A stretch of 13,302 nucleotides of DNA from GCA-003244245 sp038276315 (GCA_038276315.1 JBBPZY010000283.1:1-13302), one strand, 5' to 3'. Shown: positions 6,158 through 13,145, counted from the first letter of the stretch. The notes: generated by a model from the sequence alone, not told the origin. Made by a program: numbers and translations.

Positions 6158-7506
6158 ATGAGCGACCGTGTACCCGCCGTCGCCGATCGTTCCGCGCGGC
6201 CGCGGGTGGTGGTGCTCGGGGCTGGATTCGCGGCATGAACGCGGCACACGCGCTACGAGGAGTCGATGCCGCCGTCATCGTGCTGGACAAAAACAACTAT
6301 CACACCTTCCAGCCGCTGCTCTACCAGGTGAGCACCGGCTACCTGGCGGCTGAAGAGGTCGGTACGGCCCTGCGGACGATCTTTCGCCGGCAGTCGAACG
6401 TGACCGTCCGGATGGGTGCCGCGGTCTCGGTGCGCTGGGCAGACCGCACGCTGTGCCTGCGCGACGGCTCCGCGGTGGAGTTCGACTACCTGATCCTGGC
6501 CGCCGGTGCCGAGACGAACTATTTCGGTATCTCGGGTATGGCCGAGCACAGCTGGCCGCTGTACACGCTGGATGACGCTGTTCGGCTGCGCATGCACCTG
6601 CTCAACCGCCTTGAGGAGACGGCAGCGACAGCCGACCACGCCAGCACACCCATCTCAGCGGTGGTCGTCGGCGGTGGTCCGACCGGGGTGGAGACTGCCG
6701 GGGCGCTCGCCTCGATGGGCCAGGAGCTGGTCGGCCCGAACACGGCCCTGCGGGTGACCCTCGTCGAGGCCGGGCCGCGGCTGCTCGCCGGGTTCAGCCC
6801 GCGCTCGTCGAAGCGGGCCCTGGAGGATTTGCGACGGCGCGGTGTCGAGGTTCGCCTGCGCAAGACCGTCGACAGCGCCGACGCCGCCGGTGTGACGCTG
6901 GCCGACGGGCACCGGATCGACACCGACACGGTGATCTGGGCCGCCGGAGTGCAGGCGACCCCGCTCGGCGCCGCGTTCGGCTTGGAGGTCGACCGGCACG
7001 GGCGGATCCTGGTCGACCCACAGCTGCAGATCGCGGGCCACCCGAACGTGTTCGCCGCCGGCGACATAGCCGTCACGACCCCGGTGCACGGCGCAGCACC
7101 GCCGATGCTGGCGTCGGCGGCGATCCAGACCGGCCGGCACGCCGGTGAACAGGTCGTCCGGCTCGTCGCAGGGAGCCCGTTAAGGCCGTTTCGCTATCAC
7201 GACAAGGGGATTATGGCCGTACTCGGCCGCGGTGACGCGGTGGCCGAGCTGCCACTGCGGCCACCGGCCGGAGGCACCAGCCGGTACCCGCTGCGGTTCG
7301 GCGGCCTGCCGGCGTGGCTGCTCTGGCTGGGCGTGCACATCGTCTATCTGATCGGGTTTCGCAACCGGCTCAAGGTCCTGCTCGACTGGGGATGGAGCTA
7401 CTTCACCTCCCGCGGCGCCGGGGCCATCCTCGTCCACCCACCGGACGCACGGCAACGCAGTCAATCCACCTCGAACAGCGGCTCGTCGACGGAGCGGATG
7501 TCGTGA
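6158..7506 (+). pseudogene. ndh: Type II NADH dehydrogenase split by a frameshift
   Basis: NDH-2 is a peripheral membrane flavoprotein that passes electrons from NADH to quinone without pumping protons. ATG 6158 opens M-S-D-R-V-P-A-V-A-D, then R-P-R-V-V-V-L-G-A-G-F-A, the first strand and most of the FAD-binding GxGxxG motif. The frame then ends at TGA 6236-6238, where one G is missing relative to G-F-A-G-M-N-A-A. The rest continues in the other frame from ATG 6235 for 423 codons: N-Y-H-T-F-Q-P-L-L-Y-Q-V (21-32), the NADH-binding V-V-V-G-G-G-P-T-G-V-E-T (143-154), V-F-A-A-G-D-I-A (272-279) and a C-terminal W-L-L-W-L-G-V-H-I-V-Y-L helix. The stop and second ATG overlap (ATGA), so translational coupling into two chains, or a sequencing error, cannot be excluded. 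Its 3' end overlaps amn by 46 bp. Confidence 0.8.
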
Positions 7507-8185
7507 CTCGGCAGCCCACCGGGGTGCTCGCGGCGCACCCGGTCCAGGCACGTGAGCGCGATCCCGAGGTGCTGGCGTTTGCTGGGACCGGAACCCGTTG
7601 CCGGCGATCGTCGCTGACTCCATGTCCACCGCGGTGCTGCGCGAGGCCCGCATCGCCGCGAGCGTGCTGCCCTGGTTGAACTCCCAGTTACGGTTGTCGG
7701 TGTGTGCACGACGCCCAGCCGGTACTGCGTCTGCGCGGCGTCCAGGGCGTCGAGCAGGAAGGTGTTCAGCCGGTGGTTCGGGATCACCGGCACATCCGCG
7801 GGCAGCACCCCGTCGAGCACGTGGTCCGCGCGCTGGTAGGCGGTGGCGACCACGAAGTCGCCGAGACGTTGATGGTTACGCAGGCCCCCGCAGTGCCCGA
7901 TTATCACCATGGTGTCCGGCCGCAGTACCGCGAGGTGATCGGTCACGGTCTTGGCGTTCGTCGGCCCGACGCCGATGTTCACCAGGCTGACCCAGTCACC
8001 GGCGGGAGTGTGGTGGTGCCAGGCCGGCATCTGCACGCCGTCGCGCGCGGGGCCCTGCGCGTCCGGGAACCGTCCACGGCGTCGAGCGCATCCAGCAGGC
8101 CGCCAACCGCGTCATCGATGTCGCCGGGCCGCAGATCAGCGCCGTCGGCCTGCACCTCGCCGTGACTCGCTGGGCCGTGACTCAC
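7461..8185 (-). pseudogene. amn: amn remnant, AMP nucleosidase
   Basis: AMP nucleosidase splits AMP into adenine and ribose 5-phosphate; the enzyme is about 480 residues. Starting from GTG 8185, a short N-terminal part remains (D-D-A-V-G-G-L-L-D-A-L-D-A-V), then about 150 residues are missing. Sequence resumes with R-F-P-D-A-Q near 8079 in another frame. The catalytic domain follows: Q-M-P-A-W-H-H-H, W-V-S-L-V-N-I-G-V-G-P-T-N-A-K-T, I-I-G-H-C-G-G-L-R and V-P-V-I-P-N-H-R-L-N-T. Two extra bases in a (CA)n run near 7701-7706 shift the frame, so M-R-A-S-R-S-T-A-V-D-M-E-S-A-T-I-A-G continues elsewhere. About 30-35 residues, including the usual C-V-S-D-K-P-L-H-G, are deleted at about 7587 before the end H-D-I-R-S-V-D-E-P-L-F-E-V-D. 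It starts 9 bp after the upstream membrane-protein gene and is surely inactive. Confidence 0.85.
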
Positions 8186-8188
8186 TGG
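8159..8188. repeat. Tandem 15-bp duplication at the amn start
   Basis: GCCGTGACTCGCTGG (8159-8173) is followed at once by GCCGTGACTCACTGG (8174-8188), 14 of 15 bases identical. On the minus strand it duplicates the S-H-G codons around the GTG start of the amn remnant. Confidence 0.7.
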
Positions 8189-8194
8189 CCCGGT

Positions 8195-8584
8195 CTATCG
8201 CCGCCGGGCGAGCACGACCGTCAACGCGCCGAGCAGGACTCCGGAACTGGCGGCACCAGCGACGGCCCAGCGTCCCCGCCGGGGCAGCTCGCGCCACGAA
8301 GCAATGGTCGCGGCCACGTCGACCGCGTCGCAGAACGACCCGGCGACGGTCCAGCCCACCATCCCACGCCCGTTTCTCCGGCACGACGCGAGCAACACGC
8401 CGACCCCGAGCGCGATGTCGCGACCACCCGCGGCGCGACCTAACACCACCCCCGCCGGCCCGGCGGCCTGGGCTGCGCCCACCCACGACCGAGCCATCAG
8501 ATCCGGCCGCACCAGTGCGACGACGCCGATGGCGACGCGCCCGGCCGCGAGCCCCCGTGCGCACAGTCGAGCTTGTGGCCTCAT
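8195..8584 (-). CDS. Small membrane protein, DUF4267/DoxX-like
   Basis: This 129-residue protein has about four hydrophobic segments: roughly residues 12-27, 55-67, 74-95 and 106-126. The pattern G-R-A-A-G-G-R-D-I-A-L-G-V-G followed by C-D-A-V-D-V-A-A-T is typical of small DUF4267/DoxX-like membrane proteins of actinobacteria, whose function is unknown. ATG 8584 is supported by AGGGAG six bases upstream. The frame is intact and ends with R-R-R. It is followed after 9 bp by the amn remnant, with which it probably formed an operon, and it is divergent from ligD. Family placement is from pattern memory, so moderate. Confidence 0.65.
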   Translation of the reverse strand: MRPQARLCARGLAAGRVAIGVVALVRPDLMARSWVGAAQAAGPAGVVLGRAAGGRDIALGVGVLLASCRRNGRGMVGWTVAGSFCDAVDVAATIASWRELPRRGRWAVAGAASSGVLLGALTVVLARRR

Positions 8585-8655
8585 GCCGACTCCCTGGATT
8601 CGATCACGGTTCTACCTTGCCATGGCCTCGCCAGGTCGACCTGCCGGGAGGTGCC

Positions 8656-8680
8656 GTTGAGCTGGCTCGGCTGGGGGTAT
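8656..8680 (+). promoter_or_regulatory. Stress-sigma-like promoter before ligD
   Basis: GTTG (8656-8659) and GGGTAT (8675-8680) are 15 bases apart, resembling SigB/SigF-type promoters (GTTT-N15-GGGTAT). An alternative vegetative reading is TTGAGC (8657-8662) with TATACC (8678-8683) at a short 15-base spacing. Either places the transcript start about 22 bases before the ligD ATG. The assignment is suggestive only. Confidence 0.4.
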
Positions 8681-8709
8681 ACCTGCTCCATGACTGCAGG
8701 CGAGGCTCG

Positions 8710-10257
8710 ATGAGCGACCAGCAGGAGCGGCTGCAGGCCTACCGGGTCAAGCGCGACTTCTCGGTCACCGCGGAGCCGGCCGGGACCGCGGCGCCGGCAG
8801 GTCAGAGCCGGTTCGTCGTACAACGCCACCGAGCTCGCCGGCTGCACTACGACCTGCGGCTGGAAGTGGCTGGAGTACTGGCCAGCTGGGCGGTGCCGAA
8901 GGGGCCGACGCTGGACCCCAAGGCCAGGCAACTGGCGGTCCATGTCGAGGACCACCCCATCGAGTACTTCGACTTCGAGGGCATCATCCCGAAGGGCGAG
9001 TACGGCGGCGGTGACGTCATCGTCTGGGACTGGGGGACCTGGCAGCCCGCGGAGACCGGCGACCCGACCCGGGCCATCGAGCGCGGCGAGCTGCACTTCG
9101 ACCTGCATGGCGAGAAGCTGGCCGGCCGGTTCGTACTCGTCCGCCGGAACGACGCCCGGCCAGGTAAAGAGCAGTGGCTGTTGATCCACAAGAACGACGA
9201 CCACGCGCGGTCCGGGTGGGACCCTGAGGACCACCCCTTGTCGGTCAAGACCGGCCGCACCAACGACGAAGTCGCCGCGGAAGCCGCCGTTGCGTCGGGG
9301 CCGACGTGGGACCCGCCGACCGCCGACGAGCTGGCAGAACTAGACGCGCTCGGCTCCGACGGTCGGTGGGCCGTGCAGGGTCGCGAGATCAAGCTGACGA
9401 ACCTGGACAAGGTGCTCTTCCCGGGATGGGATCTCCAGCCCCCGGTCACCAAGCGCGACCTCATCCGCTACCACGCGATGATCGCCCCGTTCATGCTCCG
9501 CTACCTCGCCGGTCGCCCGGTGAACTCCCACCGGTATCCGGACGGAGTGAACCGCCCGGGGTTCTGGCACAAGGAGGTCCCCAGCCACGCGCCGCAGTGG
9601 CTGTCCCGCTGGCGCAACGAGGACGCCGACCCGGGTGAGACGCAGTGCTACGCCGTCATCGACAGCGTTCCCGCGCTGGTCTGGTTGGCGAACTTCGCGG
9701 CGGTGGAGCTGCACCCGTGGACCTCCCAGCTTCCCGACGTGCACCAGCCGACCTGGGCGCTGATCGACATCGATCCCGGCTCAGCCAGCAGCTTCGACGA
9801 CGTGTTGGTGCTCGCCCGGCTGTACCGGGTGGCCTTGGAGCACCTCGGCGTCGACGCGATGCCGAAGGTCACCGGCCAGCGCGGCGTGCAGATCTGGGTC
9901 CCGGTCCGCGGCGGGTACACCTTCGCGGACACCAGAACCTGGGTCGAGAAGGTGTCGCGCGCCATCGGCCGCATCGTCCCGGAACTGGTCAGCTGGGAAT
10001 GGCACAAAGACCGCCGGCAAGGGCTCGCGCGCCTGGACTACACCCAGAACGCGATCAACAAGACGCTGGTGGCGCCGTTCAGCGCTCGGCCCGCAGCCGG
10101 CGCGCCGGTGTCCGTACCCATCAGCTGGGACGAGCTGCAGGACCCCGAGCTGCGGCCGGACCGCTGGACGATCCGCACCGTGATCGACCGAGTGCGCCTT
10201 ACCGGCGATCCGCTCGCCCCACTTATCGGCCGGGCCCAAGAACTGCCGGCGCTATAG
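8710..10257 (+). CDS. ligD: LigD-type phosphoesterase-polymerase protein (NHEJ)
   Basis: This 515-residue protein joins two LigD modules in the order phosphoesterase then polymerase, without a ligase domain. The 3'-phosphoesterase domain (about 33-165) keeps the whole active site known from Pseudomonas LigD: His40, His46, Asp48, Arg50 (H-Y-D-L-R-L-E), His82 and Tyr86. It heals 3' ends. The primase-like polymerase domain (about 222-515) has metal-binding D353-I-D355, a third Asp443 in A-R-L-D-Y-T-Q-N-A-I-N-K-T, and V-T-G-Q-R-G-V-Q-I-W-V-P (387-398), where the more usual His is Gln394. It fills gaps at broken ends, working with Ku (not in this window) and the ligase at 4443. ATG 8710 has GAGG a few bases upstream; the longer open frame before it has no family similarity. 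Its last codons overlap the convergent menC stop. Fully intact. Confidence 0.92.
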   Translation: MSDQQERLQAYRVKRDFSVTAEPAGTAAPAGQSRFVVQRHRARRLHYDLRLEVAGVLASWAVPKGPTLDPKARQLAVHVEDHPIEYFDFEGIIPKGEYGGGDVIVWDWGTWQPAETGDPTRAIERGELHFDLHGEKLAGRFVLVRRNDARPGKEQWLLIHKNDDHARSGWDPEDHPLSVKTGRTNDEVAAEAAVASGPTWDPPTADELAELDALGSDGRWAVQGREIKLTNLDKVLFPGWDLQPPVTKRDLIRYHAMIAPFMLRYLAGRPVNSHRYPDGVNRPGFWHKEVPSHAPQWLSRWRNEDADPGETQCYAVIDSVPALVWLANFAAVELHPWTSQLPDVHQPTWALIDIDPGSASSFDDVLVLARLYRVALEHLGVDAMPKVTGQRGVQIWVPVRGGYTFADTRTWVEKVSRAIGRIVPELVSWEWHKDRRQGLARLDYTQNAINKTLVAPFSARPAAGAPVSVPISWDELQDPELRPDRWTIRTVIDRVRLTGDPLAPLIGRAQELPAL

Positions 10258-11295
10258 CCGGTGTTCGGCTCGCTGTTGTTCAGCTCGGACGCGACGCAGC
10301 CGGTCGCGCCACCAGGCAGCTCGCTGGGGGTCGGCCAGCTCGTAACGGTCGAGCAGCGCGGCGTCGGGTGCGGGTGGCCTGCGCGGGACCGCGAGGTAGC
10401 CATCGACGGCGCGCAGCGAGCCGGACCCGCCGACCACATCGCCGTCGAACAGGGACAGCGTGCCAAGCCCGCAGGCGAAGTCCAGTTCCGGCAGCGCCCC
10501 GGCAAGCGCGAGTTGTGCGCCGAGCCCGATGCTCGTCTCCAGCGCGGAGGACACCACGCACGGCAGCCCGGCGGCCTCGGCGACCTGCAACGACCGCCGC
10601 ACCCCACCCAGCGGAGCGCACTTGAGCACCGCCACATCGGCGGCCCCCGCGACGGCAACCCGCAGCGGGTCGTCGGCGCGGCGGATCGACTCGTCGGCGG
10701 CGATCCGCACGTCGACCTGGCAGCGGACGGCGGCGAGTTCGTCGATGGTGCGGCACGGTTGTTCGACGTACTCCAGACCGCTCGCGGCTTTATCGAGCCG
10801 GCGGATGTGCGCGACCGCAGTGTCGATGTCCCAACCGCCGTTGGCGTCCACCCGGATCGCCCCGTCGGGGCCCAGCGCGTCGCGGACCGCCTCCACCCGG
10901 GCCAGGTCCTCAGCCAGCGACTCCGGGTGGTCAGCGACCTTGACCTTGGCGGTGCGGCACCCAGACCTGGCGGTGATCTCGTGGGCGTGCTCCGGGCCGA
11001 CGGCAGGGACAGTGCAGTTGATCGGGATGCGCTCGCGCACCGGTTGCGGCCAGCCGATCGTGCACTGCTCGATGGCGGTGGCCAGCCACGGCGCGGCCTC
11101 GGCATCGTCGTAGCCGGCGAACGGGCAGAACTCCCCCCACCCCGCGGGCCCCTCGATCAGCATCCCTTCGCGCACGGTGATCCCCCGGAACCGCACGCGC
11201 ATGGGGATGGTGTACACCCGGGCGCCGTCGAAATCGACCGTGCTGATTCCCTTTATGCTGGTTCCCTTGGGGCTGGTTCCCTGGGGGTTGCTCAT
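10252..11295 (-). CDS. menC: o-Succinylbenzoate synthase
   Basis: This 347-residue enolase-superfamily enzyme dehydrates SHCHC to o-succinylbenzoate in menaquinone synthesis. Its catalytic set is complete: the K117-V-K119 pair, metal ligands Asp150 (R-V-D-A-N), Glu178 (Y-V-E-Q-P) and Asp201 (A-A-D-E-S), and Lys225 (V-L-K-C-A-P-L-G-G). The closing S-S-A-L-E-T-S-I-G-L and L-D-F-A-C-G-L-G-T segments are also present. The frame begins at ATG 11295, before three copies of a 5-residue repeat (G-T-S-P-K, G-T-S-I-K, G-I-S-T-V) not usual in MenC. The conserved protein starts near D-F-D-G-A-R-V-Y (residue 21), so a later start cannot be excluded. The start overlaps the stop of a possible upstream small ORF (TGATG). 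The stop codon lies on the last sense codon of convergent ligD. Confidence 0.92.
   Translation of the reverse strand: MSNPQGTSPKGTSIKGISTVDFDGARVYTIPMRVRFRGITVREGMLIEGPAGWGEFCPFAGYDDAEAAPWLATAIEQCTIGWPQPVRERIPINCTVPAVGPEHAHEITARSGCRTAKVKVADHPESLAEDLARVEAVRDALGPDGAIRVDANGGWDIDTAVAHIRRLDKAASGLEYVEQPCRTIDELAAVRCQVDVRIAADESIRRADDPLRVAVAGAADVAVLKCAPLGGVRRSLQVAEAAGLPCVVSSALETSIGLGAQLALAGALPELDFACGLGTLSLFDGDVVGGSGSLRAVDGYLAVPRRPPAPDAALLDRYELADPQRAAWWRDRLRRVRAEQQRAEHRL
11236..11282. repeat. Three 15-bp tandem repeats in the menC 5' end
   Basis: On the minus strand the units GGGAACCAGCCCCAA, GGGAACCAGCATAAA and GGGAATCAGCACGGT follow each other with a period of 15. The shared core is GGGAAYCAGC. The units are in frame with menC and give an added G-T-S-x-K type N-terminal tail. 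Confidence 0.6.
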
Positions 11296-11402
11296 CAGGT
11301 GCTGATGTCCTCGTCTCGGCGGCGGGTGCGGGTGCGCAGTCTTTCAGCGCGGTGCGCAAGTTTCGCGGCACGGTCATAGGGAGTTTCTCGCGGGGCGGGC
11401 AC
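11295..11402 (-). CDS. Possible 35-residue small protein coupled to menC
   Basis: A frame from GTG 11402 (or TTG 11411) reads M-P-A-P-R-E-T-P-Y-D-R-A-A-K-L-A-H-R-A-E, then R-L-R-T-R-T-R-R-R-D-E-D-I-S-T and stops at TGA 11295-11297. The stop shares one base with the menC ATG (TGATG). The peptide is basic and probably helical (K-L-A-H-R-A-E-R-L). No homologue is recognised and no clear ribosome binding site is seen, so it may instead be leader sequence. The overlap with menC is the best argument for it; such an overlap would couple translation. Confidence 0.35.
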   Translation of the reverse strand: MPAPRETPYDRAAKLAHRAERLRTRTRRRDEDIST

Positions 11403-11413
11403 CCGCGCCAACC

Positions 11414-11428
11414 GTTACTGTCAGTGAC
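11414..11428. promoter_or_regulatory. 15-bp palindrome upstream of the menC unit
   Basis: GTTACTGTCAGTGAC is palindromic with one mismatched pair around a central T. It lies just before the start of the possible small ORF that precedes menC, in the position expected of an operator or promoter element. Confidence 0.3.
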
Positions 11429-11458
11429 ATCCGGGGAAGGACTGTCGCGTTGTGCGTA

Positions 11459-11506
11459 GTTGCCGTAGCCGGCAACTTTTCGCTCAAAATTGCCGGCTGT
11501 GGCAAC
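11459..11506. promoter_or_regulatory. Two GTTGCC-N6-GGCAAC palindromes, 30 bp apart
   Basis: GTTGCC-GTAGCC-GGCAAC (11459-11476) and ATTGCC-GGCTGT-GGCAAC (11489-11506) are two 18-bp dyads whose centres are 30 bp apart, close to three helical turns. The two copies are also inverse repeats of each other: GTTGCC-N2-AGCCGGCAA-N-TTTT pairs with AAAA-TTGCCGGCT-N2-GGCAAC around the loop CGCTC. The block is therefore either a double operator or a long hairpin. The regulator cannot be named; the sequence resembles but does not match the ClgR-type GTTCGCC dyad. Confidence 0.5.
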
Positions 11507-11736
11507 TCCGTAATGGATCCACCCACCGCTTCATGGGGCTTATGGGGCTCGTGGGGTAAAACAGGCACTCGCCGGGCGACACCCACCCCGTGCCGCTGCA
11601 GGACAGCTTGATGGCCGGCGACGTCGTCGGGGCCCGCCTGCCCGAGACCGGGCGAGACGCATATCGCAACGTCGTACACGGCGCGGGGAGTGGCTGGAAT
11701 GACTGTGGCGGTGATGGGGTGGAAAACCGGCGCTTG

Positions 11737-11742
11737 GGGTAT
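11737..11742 (+). promoter_or_regulatory. GGGTAT box, candidate stress-sigma -10
   Basis: GGGTAT lies 34 bases before the GlsB-like ATG and matches the -10 of SigB/SigF-type promoters. No good GTTT-like -35 lies 14-16 bases upstream, so this is a weak call. It would fit a stress role for the downstream gene. Confidence 0.3.
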
Positions 11743-11776
11743 CCCCGGGAGACGGCATCCATCGGGAGGTAGCGAC

Positions 11777-12055
11777 ATGACCATCACGGGCATCATCTCC
11801 GCGATCATCATCGGACTCATCATCGGCGCCCTGGGGCGCCTCGTCGTGCCGGGCAAGCAGAGCATCCCGATCTGGCTGACAATCATCATCGGCATCATCG
11901 CCGCGTTCATCGGCGCTGCAATCTCCAGCGCGATCGGATACGCCAACGCGAATGGCGGCATACCCTGGATCGAGATCATCATCCAGGTCATCATCGCCGC
12001 GATCGGCGTCTCCATCGCCGCTGGCGCCTATGCCCGGCGCGGAGTCACGCGCTAG
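11777..12055 (+). CDS. GlsB/YeaQ/YmgE-family small membrane protein
   Basis: This 92-residue protein belongs to the transglycosylase-associated/GlsB-YeaQ-YmgE family, small membrane proteins often induced by general or envelope stress, with no established enzymatic role. The sequence shows three hydrophobic segments: G-I-I-S-A-I-I-I-G-L-I-I-G-A-L-G (about 4-19), W-L-T-I-I-I-G-I-I-A-A-F-I-G-A (about 35-50) and E-I-I-I-Q-V-I-I-A-A-I-G-V (about 68-82). The typical G-x-L-G-R-L-V-V-P-G-K-Q loop follows the first segment. ATG 11777 is fixed by GGGAGG at 11764-11769. The longer open frame upstream is not supported. It converges on the esterase gene with 22 bp between stops. Confidence 0.88.
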   Translation: MTITGIISAIIIGLIIGALGRLVVPGKQSIPIWLTIIIGIIAAFIGAAISSAIGYANANGGIPWIEIIIQVIIAAIGVSIAAGAYARRGVTR

Positions 12056-12077
12056 CGAGCGGTTCGGCCGCCGGTGG

Positions 12078-13115
12078 CTACGGGCCGATCTGTCGACACA
12101 GCCACGCGAGCGCGAGCGGGTAACGGTAGTCGATGCCGCCGTGGCCGGCGTCGAACAGCTCGAAGTGCACGCGCTCGTCGGGTAGTCCGGCGGCCCGTAG
12201 CTGGTCGCGGAACGCCTGCGTGCCGAGATCGAGGTACCACTCGTCGCGGGTGCCGGCGTCGAGCCATACGGCGCGCAGTGACCGCAACTCCTCGGCGTAC
12301 CGGGGCGCCATCCGCACCGGGTCCCAGTCCAGCCAACGCTGCCAGATCGCCGGGATCAGCACCCCGGTGTGAGGGTCGAACGGCAGTTCCGGAGTGCCGT
12401 CCTCGCGGGCGGAGAAGCACGCGGAGATGCCGAAGATCATGAGCAAGTCGTGGTCGCCGGCCTTGGTGAACGCCGTCCGGGACTGGAAGTCAGCCCACCA
12501 GGCGCCGATGTCGCCGTCGTAATCGCGCAGGTGGCGTACCGTCTTGCCGAACTCGGCGAAGTAGCACAACTCGTACAACGAGTCCCCGGCGTGGCTGGCC
12601 AGCGCGCCGAACAGGTCTGGCCGCAGCATGGGCGTGATCATGGCGCCGAACCCACCGGAGGACTTGCCGCTGATCCCCCGGTGCGCCCGGTCGGGCAGCG
12701 TCCGGTAATGCGCATCCACGAACGGCACCACCTCCTCGCACAGGTAGCTGTGGTAGCGCCCGGTGCCAGGGGAGTCGACGAACTGGCTGCCGCCATACGC
12801 CGTCCAGGCGTCGACGAAGACCATGACGGCGGGCGGGACGTCGCCGGCGGCGAAGACGGCGTCGGCGGTCTCCGGGAACGGTTGGCGGTACGGGCTGCGG
12901 TTGCGCCACATGGCCAGATGCCCGGTGTAGCCCTGAACCACATAGATGCTCGGGTAGCGCTGCTGCGAGCTGTCGTAGCCCGGCGGGACGTAGACCCACA
13001 GTGGCCGGCGCGCGGGATCGCCCAAGGGGTTATCCCGCAGCAGCACACTGTCGATCACGTGTTCGTCGAGCCGGCCAGCGAGTACGGCATACCAGGGCAG
13101 CATGGCGCCCACCAT
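12078..13115 (-). CDS. Putative esterase, alpha/beta-hydrolase (esterase D-like)
   Basis: This 345-residue protein has the architecture of the putative esterase family that includes esterase D and enterochelin esterases, which hydrolyse ester bonds. No signal peptide is seen. The core reads R-P-L-W-V-Y-V-P-P-G-Y (37-47), Y-P-S-I-Y-V-V-Q-G-Y (54-63, oxyanion-strand region) and the nucleophile elbow G150-K-S152-S-G154. A candidate acid is Asp286 or Asp291 (W-L-D-A-G-T-R-D-E-W), and the likely catalytic His325 lies in D-A-G-H-G-G-I-D-Y-R-Y. The first ATG is at 13115; ATG 13103 (M-L-P-W-Y-A-V-L-A-G) matches the usual family start better and is an alternative. It starts 30 bp after the stop of the proline-rich gene and may be in one operon with it. 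The natural substrate is unknown. Confidence 0.85.
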   Translation of the reverse strand: MVGAMLPWYAVLAGRLDEHVIDSVLLRDNPLGDPARRPLWVYVPPGYDSSQQRYPSIYVVQGYTGHLAMWRNRSPYRQPFPETADAVFAAGDVPPAVMVFVDAWTAYGGSQFVDSPGTGRYHSYLCEEVVPFVDAHYRTLPDRAHRGISGKSSGGFGAMITPMLRPDLFGALASHAGDSLYELCYFAEFGKTVRHLRDYDGDIGAWWADFQSRTAFTKAGDHDLLMIFGISACFSAREDGTPELPFDPHTGVLIPAIWQRWLDWDPVRMAPRYAEELRSLRAVWLDAGTRDEWYLDLGTQAFRDQLRAAGLPDERVHFELFDAGHGGIDYRYPLALAWLCRQIGP

Positions 13116-13145
13116 ACGGCTCAGCGCCCTGATCAGACGGCCTTC

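Larger units (their letters stand above)
11429..11776. other. Gene-free divergent control region, about 350 bp
   Basis: This interval separates the leftward menC unit from the rightward GlsB-like gene. Frames here show no recognisable protein and no supported start. It contains the paired palindromes at 11459-11506 and a GGGTAT box at 11737-11742. The stretch 11520-11700 shows nothing recognisable beyond a short repeat of TATGGGGCT-like sequence around 11532-11556. Confidence 0.5.

Noticed and set aside
7951..8709. Plus-strand extension of ligD by about 250 codons
   Set aside because: It runs antisense to amn and the DUF4267-like gene, is low-complexity Arg/Pro sequence, and the conserved protein begins at ATG 8710 with its own ribosome site.
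10261..11379. Large plus-strand open frame opposite menC
   Set aside because: It is the antisense shadow of a complete MenC with all catalytic residues; its translation is Arg/Gly/Pro-rich without any family pattern.
11459..11506. ClgR operator
   Set aside because: The dyads read GTTGCC-N6-GGCAAC and lack the TTCGC...GCGAA core expected for ClgR.
11374..12015. Minus-strand frame opposite the GlsB-like gene
   Set aside because: The hydrophobic Met/Ile-rich translation is the mirror of the GlsB Ile codons; no start site is supported.
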